A stretch of DNA of 64,000 nucleotides from positions 285,284 through 349,283 of the forward strand of contig JAHBXZ010000003.1 of NCBI GenBank assembly GCA_019636215.1, given 5' to 3'. Positions 17,165 through 26,583 of the stretch are shown here, in pieces (the stretch's first letter is position 1; each line of letters starts with the position of its first letter). Position numbers and translations under genes: made by a program. The notes under the pieces are model-generated. The model did not search any database and was not told where the DNA came from. It saw only the letters and a program-made list of their open reading frames with translations. Origin of the DNA: Planctomycetota bacterium (lineage in GTDB: Bacteria; Planctomycetota; UBA8742; UBA2392).

Positions 17165-17369
17165 TTTAGAGCATTTTCACAGTTCGTTTGCAGGCTTCCG
17201 CTTGCGGCGGGCTTCGCATCTCTGCGTCGCGCTTCCTCGGCCCCTTGAAAACGCGGTGCGTTTTCAAGCCGTTGCGCTGCAACCCTCCAGCCACGCCTGC
17301 GTCCGCGCTCCTTGATCTGCTCGCCGGCGCGGCGCGGAACCTCTGCAAACAAACAGTGAAAAAGCTCTA
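17165..17369. repeat. 205-bp inverted-repeat element (MITE-like)
   Basis: The outer arms (17167-17193 and the reverse complement of 17343-17369) agree at 24 of 27 positions, starting TAGAGC. The core holds a second perfect hairpin (TTGAAAACGC ... GCGTTTTCAA near 17247-17269). The minus strand reads an open frame of about 60 codons ending KRTVKML, but this looks incidental. The outermost TAG of the right arm is used as the stop codon of the CPBP gene. Confidence 0.65.
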
Positions 17370-18230
17370 CAACACAAAAAACTGCAGCGTCACGACCAGC
17401 GTGTTGTGCAGCGCATGCAGCACCACCGGCGGCCACAGGCTGCGGCTGTGCGCAAACAATGCCGCAAGCACCCAGGCCAGCAACGTCAGCGGCAGCACGC
17501 CGATCCACCAGGGCCCGTGCACGGCGACAAACAGGCCCGTAGAAATCACCATCGCCCACAGCCGCGCCGGGTGCGACCAGCGGCCGTTGCCCGCCAGCGA
17601 CGCGATCGAGCCATACACCACCACGCGAAACACAAACTCCTCGCGCAGCGGCGCCGCGACGCAGGCCAGCAGGTAAACGCCCGCGATCCACAGGCCGTCG
17701 CGCCTTGACGTAAGCTCAATGACCTGGGGCTGCGGCTTTACTTCCATTCCTGCCACCAGCGCGATGCCGACCACGGCCGCAATCAGCGCCAGCAGTGCCG
17801 GGGCCACAATCGCATAGACCACAAAAGACCTGCCCAGCGCGGAAGGCTGTACGGCAAGCCAGTGCAGCCGATGGTGCGGCGGGTTGAAGGTCTGGAACAA
17901 GGCAAGCCCGCCGATTGCCGCCACCGTCACGGCAATCTGCACCGCGCCCTCCAGCAGCGGCCCGTGGGCCTGGCCTTCGGCAATGGCCGTCCCCGCGCCA
18001 ATGAACATCGGTGCCAGCAGCGCAAACCCACCCGCCAGCCAGGCCGGCAAAATCATCCCCACCGGCAACGCCCCCCAGGGCTCGCCCATGGCGCGCAACG
18101 GCCTGCGCACCAGCCAGATACAGCCGGCACAGACCGCAAGCCCGCCGACAATCATCGGCCACACCCACGCCAAAGGCGGCGGGGCTGCCACCGGGTCAAG
18201 CAGGTGCTGAAGAACCGAAGCCTCCGACAT
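17367..18230 (-). CDS. CPBP (CAAX-like) intramembrane metalloprotease family protein
   Basis: This 287-residue polytopic protein has about eight hydrophobic segments. The three conserved elements of the CPBP/Abi family are present: EEFVFR (Glu197, Glu198, Arg202), FVAVHGPWW (FxxxH), and HALHNT near the C-terminus. In Rce1-type enzymes these residues form the membrane-embedded glutamate/histidine catalytic centre. Bacterial members are implicated in membrane-protein or peptide processing, bacteriocin immunity and regulation. The C-terminus coincides with the edge of the palindromic element at 17165-17369, which supplies the TAG stop, so a few original residues may have been replaced. Confidence 0.82.
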   Translation of the reverse strand: MSEASVLQHLLDPVAAPPPLAWVWPMIVGGLAVCAGCIWLVRRPLRAMGEPWGALPVGMILPAWLAGGFALLAPMFIGAGTAIAEGQAHGPLLEGAVQIAVTVAAIGGLALFQTFNPPHHRLHWLAVQPSALGRSFVVYAIVAPALLALIAAVVGIALVAGMEVKPQPQVIELTSRRDGLWIAGVYLLACVAAPLREEFVFRVVVYGSIASLAGNGRWSHPARLWAMVISTGLFVAVHGPWWIGVLPLTLLAWVLAALFAHSRSLWPPVVLHALHNTLVVTLQFFVL

Positions 18231-18247
18231 GGCCGCAGCTTACCGCA

Positions 18248-19828
18248 TCAATGGCGGAAGTGCCTCATGCCGGTAAACACCATGGCAATGCCGTGGTTGT
18301 TGCAGGCGGCGATCACTTCTTCGTCGCGCACGCTGCCGCCCGGCTGGATGATCGCGGCCACGCCGGCCTTGGCGGCCTTGTCGATGCTGTCCGGGAACGG
18401 AAAGAAGGCGTCGCTTGCCAACACGCCGCCCTTGGCCTTTTGCCCGGCGCGGGTCAGCGCGTGTTCGGTGGAATCCACGCGGTTGGTCTGGCCGGCACCG
18501 TATCCCGCCAGGGCCCTGCCGGCGGTCAGCACGATCGCGTTCGATTTGTAGTGCTTGCACAGGCGCCACGCGAAACTGAGTTCTTTCATCTGCGCCGAGT
18601 TCGGCACGTGGCTTGTCACCACCTTCAGCTCGGGCGACGCATCGCTGTGGCCGTCGCTGGTCTGGGCCAGCATGCCACCTGTGACACTTCGGTACTCGAC
18701 CGGCGGGCGGCTTACGACCAGCGGCAGGGCCTTCACCAGGCGGATCGATTTGCGCCACTTCTTCTTGCTGTCTTCCACCAGCGCCTTGACTGCGGCAGGC
18801 TCAAACCCGGGCGCGACCACCGCCTCGAGAAACTTCTCGCCGGCCAGAAAGGCCTCGGCCGTGGCAAGGTCAAAGGGCCGGTTCAGGCCCACGATGCCGC
18901 CAAAGGCACTCAGCGGGTCGCAGTCGTAGCTGCGCGCAAACGCCTCGGCGATTGTCTCGCCAAGGGCCGCGCCGCATGGGTTGGTATGCTTGATCACCAC
19001 GGCAAACGGGGCGTCGTGGTACTCGGCGGCAACGCGCATGGCGGCATCAAGATCAAGGATGTTGTTGTAGGAAAGCTCCTTGCCGCTGACCTGCTGCAGG
19101 TCGCCCAGGCCCTCGCGCCTGCGACCGGTCGCGTAAAATGCCGCCTTCTGGTGCGGGTTTTCGCCGTATCGCAGTTCCTGGGTTTGCGTCAGTGCCACCA
19201 GTTTGCGGGCCGGCATTTCTTCGTCGCCAGACAACTGCCCCTGCAGGTATTCGGCAATCGCGTGGTCGTACCACGAGGTCAGCCGAAACGCTTTCAACGC
19301 CAGCCTGCGCCGCGTGGCAAGACCCAGCTTGCCGTCGTGCTCGGACAGCTCGCGGATCAGTTCGGCGTAATCGGCGGGGTCGGTGACCACCGCCACGGCC
19401 TCGTGGTTCTTGCTGGCGCTGCGCACCATGCTGGGGCCGCCGATGTCGATGTTCTCAATCGCGTCTTCAAAACTCACGCCGGGTTTGGCCACGGTACTTT
19501 CGAACGGATACAGGTTCACAATCACCATGTCGATCAGCCCGATGCCGTGTTTTTCAGCCACGCGCAGGTGGTCGGGCACGTCGCGCCGCGCCAGCAGCCC
19601 GCCGTGCACCAGCGGGTGCAGGGTCTTCACACGTCCGTCCAGCATTTCGGGAAAGCCGGTGTGTTCGCTGATGTCTTTCACGCCCAGTCCGGCATCGCGC
19701 AGGGCCTTGGCCGTGCCGCCGGTAGAAATGAACTCCGCGCCGTGGCCTGCCAACACCTTGCAGAAGTCCACCACCCCGGCCTTGTCGCTTACCGAAACCA
19801 GAACACGCTTGATCGCGAGTTTATCCAT
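18248..19828 (-). CDS. purH: bifunctional AICAR formyltransferase / IMP cyclohydrolase
   Basis: PurH catalyses the last two steps of purine synthesis, AICAR to FAICAR with 10-formyl-tetrahydrofolate and FAICAR to IMP. The N-terminal cyclohydrolase domain (about 1-195) shows SVSDKAGVVDF, STGGTAKAL, GRVKTLHP and NIDIGGPSMVRSASKNH. The C-terminal transformylase domain shows RYGENPHQKA, KHTNPCGAA with the catalytic Lys-His, DPLSAFGGIVGLN, and SDAFFPFPDSID. The 526 residues fit the family. The ATG at 19828 begins MDKLAIKRVLVSVSDK; upstream codons in frame have no family support. It stands apart from other pur genes. Confidence 0.95.
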   Translation of the reverse strand: MDKLAIKRVLVSVSDKAGVVDFCKVLAGHGAEFISTGGTAKALRDAGLGVKDISEHTGFPEMLDGRVKTLHPLVHGGLLARRDVPDHLRVAEKHGIGLIDMVIVNLYPFESTVAKPGVSFEDAIENIDIGGPSMVRSASKNHEAVAVVTDPADYAELIRELSEHDGKLGLATRRRLALKAFRLTSWYDHAIAEYLQGQLSGDEEMPARKLVALTQTQELRYGENPHQKAAFYATGRRREGLGDLQQVSGKELSYNNILDLDAAMRVAAEYHDAPFAVVIKHTNPCGAALGETIAEAFARSYDCDPLSAFGGIVGLNRPFDLATAEAFLAGEKFLEAVVAPGFEPAAVKALVEDSKKKWRKSIRLVKALPLVVSRPPVEYRSVTGGMLAQTSDGHSDASPELKVVTSHVPNSAQMKELSFAWRLCKHYKSNAIVLTAGRALAGYGAGQTNRVDSTEHALTRAGQKAKGGVLASDAFFPFPDSIDKAAKAGVAAIIQPGGSVRDEEVIAACNNHGIAMVFTGMRHFRH

Positions 19829-19893
19829 GCACGCGCTTGTAGCAGCCAAGGGCGCGGCGTGAAGGCTGTGGAAAGGTGTCGGGTTCGGTCGCG

Positions 19894-21303
19894 TCAACCG
19901 CCGCGCTGCAGCCAGCCGTGGCAGCCCTGTTCCAGACGGGCCAGGGTGGTCTGCGAGGCCGACTTCAGCGCGTCTTCCATGGTCTCGCCGGCCTTCAGTG
20001 CGGCACAGAAGGGCTCCAGGCAGGCCGAGCGTTCCTGCACCAGATAGCGCGTGAAAAAGTGCGCCAGGATCACCTGGTGTTCATCGGGGTCGCGCGTGAC
20101 GACCAGCTTGTCGAGCCGCGGCTGGGTTTCGTCGGCCAGCTTCTGCAATAGCGTGCGTTTCCAGCGGCCGGGTTCGGACGGCCCTTCGGCCTTGCCTGCA
20201 AACGGAATCAGCGCCACGCTGCCGCACAGCCGCCGGGTCATGTTCGAGGCAAAGCCAAGTTCAAACCAGGGCTGGCTTACCTCGCCGCAGCGTGAACGTA
20301 CCTCATGCATCGCCACGGCCAGCACAAGCCTTTCCATGGTGACCTTGAAGTCCTTCTCGTCGGCCTCCACGGCGACTTCTCCACCGGCCACGCACCAAAG
20401 CTCCGCTGCCAGGCCCGGGTTGCCGGGGTGCCGCATGGTCGCGTAGGCCTGCTGCTGCTTGCGATTGACTGAACAGAACACCAGCAGCTCAGGGGCTTCG
20501 CCACCCAGGGCGGATGCCGCCAGCGACTGAACTGCCGCGGCGTACTTGACCAGGTCGGAATGAAGCACGCCGGCAGTCAGCACCGTCAGCTTGCCGGCCC
20601 TGTGCCCGGTGACCGGGTTGGCCGCATCACCAAGCCCGGTTGCCCACTCTGGCACCTTATCGAGTTCCTGCGACTCCGGCGGATTGGCCAAGGCCTTGCG
20701 GGCGGCCTCGCTGTGCAGAATCTCGCGGGGGCTGGTCCAGCTTATCCCGTCCTTGACCCAGCCGGCACCCTTCAATGCGTCCTCATTCAGCGGGTTGTAG
20801 GCCAACGCGGATTCGCAGGCCACCCGCGCATGCGCTTCCAGGCCCTGGCGCGCCGCAAACTGGCCCAGTGCCACCAGTTCCTTGGCCGCGTCGGCATAGA
20901 TCTTGTCTCGGGCCTTGCGGTATTCGGTGCGCACGGCCGGCGTTACGCCCTTGGCGTCCTCGGCTGGCGGGGCCTTTTTGGGGTCAAGGACCCAGCGGTT
21001 TTCGCCGTCGACCTTCTTCTTTTCATGGCCCAGGGACTTCATGGCCTTTTCATTGCCGGGTTCGTGCTCAAGCGCCTGCTGAAGGTGTTCCACCGCCGCC
21101 AGGTTCAAGCCCTGTTTCAGGCAATCCGCGCCCAGCCTGGCCAGCGCGTCGGCAATGGCGCGGTGTGTTTTGGTTGCGCGTTCCTGGAACTTTGTCTCGG
21201 CCTCTGTGGGCTGTGCCGACGCGGCCAATGCCGCGCAAACCAGCACCAGGCCGACAGCGACCTGGCGTGACGCAAAGCGCAATCCATTGCCTGTCGTGGA
21301 CAT
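19894..21303 (-). CDS. secreted TPR-like protein, unknown function
   Basis: The 469-residue product has a signal-anchor or signal peptide (about 12-30, VAVGLVLVCAALAASAQ). Tetratricopeptide-like helices follow (GLNLAAVEHLQQALEHEPGNEKAMKSLG and ARVACESALAYNPLNEDALKGAGW). The C-terminal half has mixed alpha-beta character, with WFELGFASNMTRRL resembling the zincin-adjacent region of peptidase-like domains, but I see no HExxH. It is the third gene of an operon after the diguanylate cyclase (15-base gap) and DsbD, so its expression is probably tied to theirs. The ATG at 21303 is chosen because the signal peptide starts just after it. Confidence 0.7.
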   Translation of the reverse strand: MSTTGNGLRFASRQVAVGLVLVCAALAASAQPTEAETKFQERATKTHRAIADALARLGADCLKQGLNLAAVEHLQQALEHEPGNEKAMKSLGHEKKKVDGENRWVLDPKKAPPAEDAKGVTPAVRTEYRKARDKIYADAAKELVALGQFAARQGLEAHARVACESALAYNPLNEDALKGAGWVKDGISWTSPREILHSEAARKALANPPESQELDKVPEWATGLGDAANPVTGHRAGKLTVLTAGVLHSDLVKYAAAVQSLAASALGGEAPELLVFCSVNRKQQQAYATMRHPGNPGLAAELWCVAGGEVAVEADEKDFKVTMERLVLAVAMHEVRSRCGEVSQPWFELGFASNMTRRLCGSVALIPFAGKAEGPSEPGRWKRTLLQKLADETQPRLDKLVVTRDPDEHQVILAHFFTRYLVQERSACLEPFCAALKAGETMEDALKSASQTTLARLEQGCHGWLQRGG

Positions 21304-21317
21304 GGCCTGCACCCTGA

Positions 21318-23084
21318 TCAGCGGATCTTGCCGCTCTTGCGGGGAACCTTGCCGCTTTTGCTCTTCTTGGCCGGCGGTGGCGAAACGGGGGTGGACTTCA
21401 GTCGGGTCACGATGTCGCTGGTCTTGCGCGGGCGGGCGGGTGCCGGGGCCTGGGTGCTTTCTTCGCCGGGCTCGGGCAACTGTTCGGCGCCACACACGCG
21501 GTTGCGGCCGCGTTCTTTGGCCAGGTAAAGCGACTCATCGGCCAGCGCGATCAGCTCGGCCGCGCTGGATGCATGCAGCGGGAAGGTCGCCACGCCGAAG
21601 CTGGCCGTGACACTCAGTTTCTCGCCCTTGGGGCCTGTCACGGTGGCTTTGCGGGCCACGCCGTCACGCAGACGCTCTGCGGTTTCGCGCGCGGCCTGGT
21701 AGGTCGTCTGGGGCAGCAGCACGGCAAATTCTTCGCCGCCATAGCGCGCCGCCACGTCGGATACGCGCACCAGCGAGTTCAGCAGCAGCGCTGTCTGGCG
21801 CAGCACTTTGTCGCCGGTCTGGTGACCGTACACGTCGTTGAACTTCTTGAAGTGGTCGATGTCCAGCAGCACAAGGCTGAGCACGTTCCCGTAACGCTCG
21901 GCGCGGTCGATTTCGGATTTCAGCACTTCCTGGAAGTGGCCGTGGTTGTAAAGGCGCGTCAGGCTGTCGCGCTGGGCGCGGTCAACCATGTTCTGGTACT
22001 TCAGCGCGTTGTTGATGGCCAGCGCGGCCTGGCTGGCAAACATCTCCAGCATGGTCAGTTGCTCGGGCGAAAAGTGCATCGGCTTGCCGCCGGCGTCGGC
22101 GACAATCAGGCCGATTGCCTCGCGATCGGCCAGCAGCGGCGCGGCGGCAAAGTGCTTCAGGTTGAAGTGTTCCGTTACAGCCTCATGCACACGCAGCTGC
22201 GGGTGGTCGCGCAGCGTTTCATGCGTGATGGTTTCGCCGGTGCGCACGGCATGGGCCAGAATGCTGTGATCAGCATCCAGGGGCACCTTGATGCTCTTGA
22301 CCTTCTCCGTCAGTTCGCCCCAGCGCCGCGCCAGGATCGGCTGCGACTTTTCCAGTGACTGCGACACCGGGCCGTCGTTGCTGGTCAGGCCGCGCCAGAT
22401 GCCGCGCGGGTCACTGACGCCAAGGCTGTCCACGCAAACGGTGCCCTGCAGGAACTCGCGGTGTTCATCCACCAGAAAGATCATGGCCTGGGCGTAGCCG
22501 CCGGTTTCGCCGCTGGTCAGGGCGCTGGCGATGATCAGCGCCGCACGGTCAAGGTCCATGGTCTTGCGCAGCGCGTTGCTTACGCGCTGAAGGGCCAGCA
22601 GATCGCGGTTCTGGTCGGCCAGTTTCCGTCGCAGCAGAGTGCGCTCTGTGGAATCCAGCCCGATGACGGAAACACCGGCCATCTTGCCGTCGTCACCAAG
22701 GATCGGATCAACGGTGAAATCAAAGTAGTAGGGCTCGCCGGATTCCGGGTCCGTGATCTCCACCTCGCGGGCCTCGTTGGGTGTGCCCAGCGCGATGGTA
22801 CGCTGGATGATGTGGTCGCGGTTCACGCGCCCGAAGATCTCAAGTACTTCATCGTAGGGCTTGCCCAGGACTTCCACGTACGAACGGCCGAACAGGCGCT
22901 CAGCCTGGCGGTTGAAGCGCACAATGCGCATGTTGGTATCCAGCACCGCAGCGACGATGGATACCTGGTCAAAAATGCGCTTGGCGGGCGGGCCGCCGAT
23001 ATCAAGAGTGCGGGTGCGCTTGTCCGGCGGCATTTCGGCCGGTGGATGGCGCTGCGGGCGTACAGTTGTTTCGTCAGGGTTCAT
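21318..23084 (-). CDS. PAS-GAF-GGDEF diguanylate cyclase
   Basis: The 588-residue soluble protein makes cyclic di-GMP from two GTP. A PAS domain (about 35-150, DTNMRIVRFNRQAERLFGRS) is followed by a GAF domain (about 165-360) and a GGDEF domain (about 370-535). The active site reads GGEEF (449-453). The autoinhibitory I-site RxxD is intact (Arg440 to Asp443, five residues before GGEEF), so product inhibition is expected. The Lys/Arg/Pro-rich C-terminal tail (about 540-588) is unusual. Its start overlaps the end of the DsbD gene (ATGA), so the cyclase is translated with a thiol-redox protein; the PAS or GAF domain may report envelope or redox state, which is inference. Confidence 0.88.
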   Translation of the reverse strand: MNPDETTVRPQRHPPAEMPPDKRTRTLDIGGPPAKRIFDQVSIVAAVLDTNMRIVRFNRQAERLFGRSYVEVLGKPYDEVLEIFGRVNRDHIIQRTIALGTPNEAREVEITDPESGEPYYFDFTVDPILGDDGKMAGVSVIGLDSTERTLLRRKLADQNRDLLALQRVSNALRKTMDLDRAALIIASALTSGETGGYAQAMIFLVDEHREFLQGTVCVDSLGVSDPRGIWRGLTSNDGPVSQSLEKSQPILARRWGELTEKVKSIKVPLDADHSILAHAVRTGETITHETLRDHPQLRVHEAVTEHFNLKHFAAAPLLADREAIGLIVADAGGKPMHFSPEQLTMLEMFASQAALAINNALKYQNMVDRAQRDSLTRLYNHGHFQEVLKSEIDRAERYGNVLSLVLLDIDHFKKFNDVYGHQTGDKVLRQTALLLNSLVRVSDVAARYGGEEFAVLLPQTTYQAARETAERLRDGVARKATVTGPKGEKLSVTASFGVATFPLHASSAAELIALADESLYLAKERGRNRVCGAEQLPEPGEESTQAPAPARPRKTSDIVTRLKSTPVSPPPAKKSKSGKVPRKSGKIR

Positions 23085-26000
23085 CCGGTGGGCTGCAGTT
23101 TACCCTTGGCCCGCGACATGAACGCGGCGAACTCGCCGGCAGTGAGGGTGTTAATGAACTGGGGCGGCACGAACTTCTCAATCAGGTTGCCGTCGGCATC
23201 AACGATCACGTACATCGGGACGCCCTTGCTGCCGACGCCGTACTTTTTGTAGGTGTCCTTGGCGGCCTGGTCACTCTTGACGTCCGTCCACTGCTGCACG
23301 AGCACAAAGTCTTTCTGAAGCATGGGCAGCACTTCCGGTTTGGGCATGATGTTGGTTTCCACCCAGCGGCAGTTGGCGCAGATTTTGCCCGTAAAATCAA
23401 TGAACACCGGCTTGCCGGTGGCCCTGGCCTCGGCCAGGCCGTCGGGAAGGTTCTGGTGCCACTTCAGCGCATGGGCTGCCGAGCCGCCGCCTTCACCGCC
23501 GACCCCCGCATGGTACTCGCGCGGCGGCAAGAAGCCGTCCAGCAGACCCATTGGCTTGCCGTTGACCAGCCCCGGAATCAGGTAGGCACCGAACGCCAGA
23601 AAGGCAACTGCAAACAGCATGCGGACCACGCCGATCTGTTCGACCTTCTCATGGTCGTGCGGCATGCGAAAAGTGCCCAGCAGGTAAAGGCCGGCCCCGA
23701 TGCTGCAGGCAATCCACACGGCATCGACAAGGTCGCGGCTGATCCAGGTGGGGATGGTCTCCTCGGTGAACGCGATCTCGGCCCACGAGAAGTAACGAAT
23801 GGCAATCGCGACCTCAATGAACGCGAACACCACTTTCAGGGCGTTCATCCAGCCGCCGGATTTGGGCAGGCGCTTGAGCAGGTTTGGAAACTGGCCCAGC
23901 ACAAAAATCGGCGCGGCCAAACCCAAAGCAAACACCAGCATGGCCAGGGTCGGAATCCACATGCTGGAGCCTTCGCCGCCGCCAAAGCCTGTGGCTACGC
24001 CAGCAAGCAGGGTTGCCGCAATCGGGCCGGTGCATGAAAAGCTGATCACGGCAAAACTTCCGCCGCTCAACAAAGCCGTCGCGTACCCTTTGCCCTGCTG
24101 CTGCGCGTTCATCTGCTTGCGGCTGATCCACGAGCTGATGAAAGTCGGCATGCGCAACTCGAACATGCCAAAGAAGCTCAGGGCAAACACAAAAAACAGC
24201 ACACCAATGGCGATGTTCACCCAGGCATTGGTCGAAATGATCTGCGCGCCTTGTTCGCCAAGTGCCAGCGAAGTGATCAGCCCGAACATGGTGAACACAA
24301 CTACAATGCAGGTGCAGTAGATGCCCGCTGCCACCAGCGGCGAACGGCCTTGCTCGGATTGCTTGACAAAGAACGCGACAGTCAGGGGCAGCACCGGCAA
24401 AACGCAGGGCGTAAGCAGCGTGACCATGCCCAGCCCGAAAATGCCCAGCAGAAACCAGAACAGTCCCTTTGCTTCGACCTCAGACGTGAAGCCAGTCGTT
24501 GAATCGACTGGACCGACCGTAGGCGGCTTGGCGCCTGCATGGCTGCGTGCCGTCATGGTGGCCGCGGCAATGGCGCCGGCTTCGCCACTGGCCGAAGCCG
24601 TTACTGTGGCCAGCCAGCCAAAGGGCGTCTGATCCATGTCGGTGAACCAGGTGCAGGAACCTTCGTCGCAGTACTGGCCGGCCAATGTGCCAGTGACACG
24701 GAACGTCGCGCCCTCGGCCGCGTTTGCGGGCAGCTTGAAACGGCGCACGATGCGGAAATCGTCGTGGAACTGCCACTCGTCAACCTTGAACTGATTCTTT
24801 GGGTCGTTCGCCGCCAGCACAAAAGGCTTGGGAAACTCCCACGGGCCGGCTGACGACAGCCCGCCAAGATCAACGGATTCCAGCAGCATCAGCGTGGCGC
24901 CGAGTTCTTTGGCATGGGGGCTTTGCGGGTGGTACAGGTGATAGGCGCCACCCGGCCCGGTCTTGAGTTTGAAGCGCAGTTCCAGGGTTACTTCGCCACC
25001 CGGCGTGACCTTGCCCGCCGTGAACACAGACTCGAAGTCAAACACATCCTTCAGGTCATCGGGCTTGGGGGCCGCAAGCCCCGCAGGCCAGCCGCTGGGC
25101 GCTTTCGAAGGTTCAACCTTCGGGGCAGGTTCAGGTTTCTGGCCACCGCCTGCGACTTCCGGAATTGGCTCGCCCTTCAGAAATGCCGCAAACTGCAAGC
25201 CGTGGGTGCTGCCGGGCAGGGTGCTGCCAATCGATCGAACCGCCTTCTCTGAATGATCGACCACTACATACAGGGGAATCGACTGTCCCGGCTCGGATTG
25301 AAACCGGCTGAACAACTGGTTGGCCTTGGCATCCTTCACATCTGTAATGATGCTGACCACCACAAACCCCTCCAGCAGCTTGTGGACCTCCGGCAGGGTG
25401 AAGACCTCTTTCTCCATGCGGCGGCAGGGCACGCAGAACTTCCCGTTGAAGTCAATCAGCAACGGCTTGTTCAGGCGCCGGGACTCGGCCAGCGCAAAGT
25501 CGTAATCGAGATAAAACCCGTGTGCATCCTTGGCGTCGTTTTTCTTCTCGTCGGCAATGGTGCCGACCTTCGCAGTTGCCGCGAACGTGCCGCTGCGGTC
25601 GTGGCAGCCGTCGTCGTCGCAGATCTGCCCGTCAAATGTGCCGGCGACCTTCAACTCGCCCCTGGCGTCGGCGGGAACCGTGAACGTGTACCGGATGGTG
25701 AACTTGCCGCTTAGCTTCCATTCCTCGGCGTCGGCCCATTCTTCTTTGACCTTCTTGGGCTCGGGCCAGGTTTCGCTTTCCAGCTTCAGCCCGCCAAGGT
25801 CGGTAAACTTGATCGCCAGCGGCTTGCTGATGCCGGGGTTGTCCTTGTGGTAGGCCGAAAAGCCCTTGCTGACCTCAAATGTCAGGGCAAGCACGGCCTT
25901 GCCGCCCGGCTTGGCTTCGCCTTCAAAGGCTGCACTTGCGGTCAGTGCGGGGCCCTTTGGGGCCTCAGCTTTCGCGGCGCCGGTTTCAACGGAAGTATCG

Positions 26001-26440
26001 ATCGTTCCTTCGGCAATGTGGCAGCCATGCTCATCGCAGAACTGGAGTTCCCATTCGGCCTTGATGGCCAGTTTGCCCTTGGCATCAGCGGGCACAGCGA
26101 ACGTCCAGGCGATGTCGACATTGCCCGAAAGCTCCCATTCCTCGCCGTACTCGTACTTGTGTTTCTTGGGCTCGGGCCAGGTCTGCTTGACTTCCTTGAG
26201 GCCCGAAAGCTCCTTGAAATCAACCTTGATCGGCTGGCTGACGCCGGGATTATCCTTGTGATAGGCGTGGAAGCCCTCCGGGATAGGAAAGCGCAGCTTC
26301 AGGGTCCACTCTTTGCCGGGCTCAGCCTTGCCGGTGTCCAGAACTTCGGCGACGACCTTGGATTCCTGCGCCGCCAGGGAAGTGGCCGCACATAGCAGCG
26401 CCAGGGTGAACGAAAGTGCAAATCGGATGGACGGAATCAT
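23081..26440 (-). CDS. dsbD: DsbD-like thiol:disulfide interchange protein with extra domains
   Basis: This 1,119-residue protein transfers reducing power across the inner membrane. Order of domains from the ATG at 26440: signal peptide (1-24); DsbD-alpha-like domain 1 with Cys pair CDEHGC (about 135-140); domain 2 with CDDDGC (about 274-279); a thioredoxin-like domain with CVPC (336-339); domain 3 with CDEGSC (about 591-596); a CcdA-type membrane domain with TPCVLP (677-682) and SFSCTGP (800-806); and a C-terminal thioredoxin domain with CANC (1021-1024). Classical DsbD has one alpha domain, the membrane domain and one thioredoxin domain (about 570 residues), so two alpha domains and a thioredoxin domain are extra. 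It heads the operon with the cyclase and TPR gene. Confidence 0.9.
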   Translation of the reverse strand: MIPSIRFALSFTLALLCAATSLAAQESKVVAEVLDTGKAEPGKEWTLKLRFPIPEGFHAYHKDNPGVSQPIKVDFKELSGLKEVKQTWPEPKKHKYEYGEEWELSGNVDIAWTFAVPADAKGKLAIKAEWELQFCDEHGCHIAEGTIDTSVETGAAKAEAPKGPALTASAAFEGEAKPGGKAVLALTFEVSKGFSAYHKDNPGISKPLAIKFTDLGGLKLESETWPEPKKVKEEWADAEEWKLSGKFTIRYTFTVPADARGELKVAGTFDGQICDDDGCHDRSGTFAATAKVGTIADEKKNDAKDAHGFYLDYDFALAESRRLNKPLLIDFNGKFCVPCRRMEKEVFTLPEVHKLLEGFVVVSIITDVKDAKANQLFSRFQSEPGQSIPLYVVVDHSEKAVRSIGSTLPGSTHGLQFAAFLKGEPIPEVAGGGQKPEPAPKVEPSKAPSGWPAGLAAPKPDDLKDVFDFESVFTAGKVTPGGEVTLELRFKLKTGPGGAYHLYHPQSPHAKELGATLMLLESVDLGGLSSAGPWEFPKPFVLAANDPKNQFKVDEWQFHDDFRIVRRFKLPANAAEGATFRVTGTLAGQYCDEGSCTWFTDMDQTPFGWLATVTASASGEAGAIAAATMTARSHAGAKPPTVGPVDSTTGFTSEVEAKGLFWFLLGIFGLGMVTLLTPCVLPVLPLTVAFFVKQSEQGRSPLVAAGIYCTCIVVVFTMFGLITSLALGEQGAQIISTNAWVNIAIGVLFFVFALSFFGMFELRMPTFISSWISRKQMNAQQQGKGYATALLSGGSFAVISFSCTGPIAATLLAGVATGFGGGEGSSMWIPTLAMLVFALGLAAPIFVLGQFPNLLKRLPKSGGWMNALKVVFAFIEVAIAIRYFSWAEIAFTEETIPTWISRDLVDAVWIACSIGAGLYLLGTFRMPHDHEKVEQIGVVRMLFAVAFLAFGAYLIPGLVNGKPMGLLDGFLPPREYHAGVGGEGGGSAAHALKWHQNLPDGLAEARATGKPVFIDFTGKICANCRWVETNIMPKPEVLPMLQKDFVLVQQWTDVKSDQAAKDTYKKYGVGSKGVPMYVIVDADGNLIEKFVPPQFINTLTAGEFAAFMSRAKGKLQPTG

Positions 26441-26583
26441 GTGTTTAAAGTTCCAGATCGCACCGACCCGCATAATAGCAAAGTTTCCATGAATGGCCCC
26501 GTTTGCATCCTTATGGGGGTCTTATATCGTCCCTGCCTAACATACGGATGACGTGAGTTATTCTGGCGCTTCTGGGGGCCCGA

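Noticed and set aside
17166..17348. 60-codon minus-strand frame ending KRTVKML
   Set aside because: It lies entirely in the palindromic element and is probably a by-product of the repeat.
18011..20047. 678-codon plus-strand open frame
   Set aside because: It is antisense to purH, a clearly conserved gene, and its Arg/His/Gln-rich content is typical of GC-rich shadow frames.
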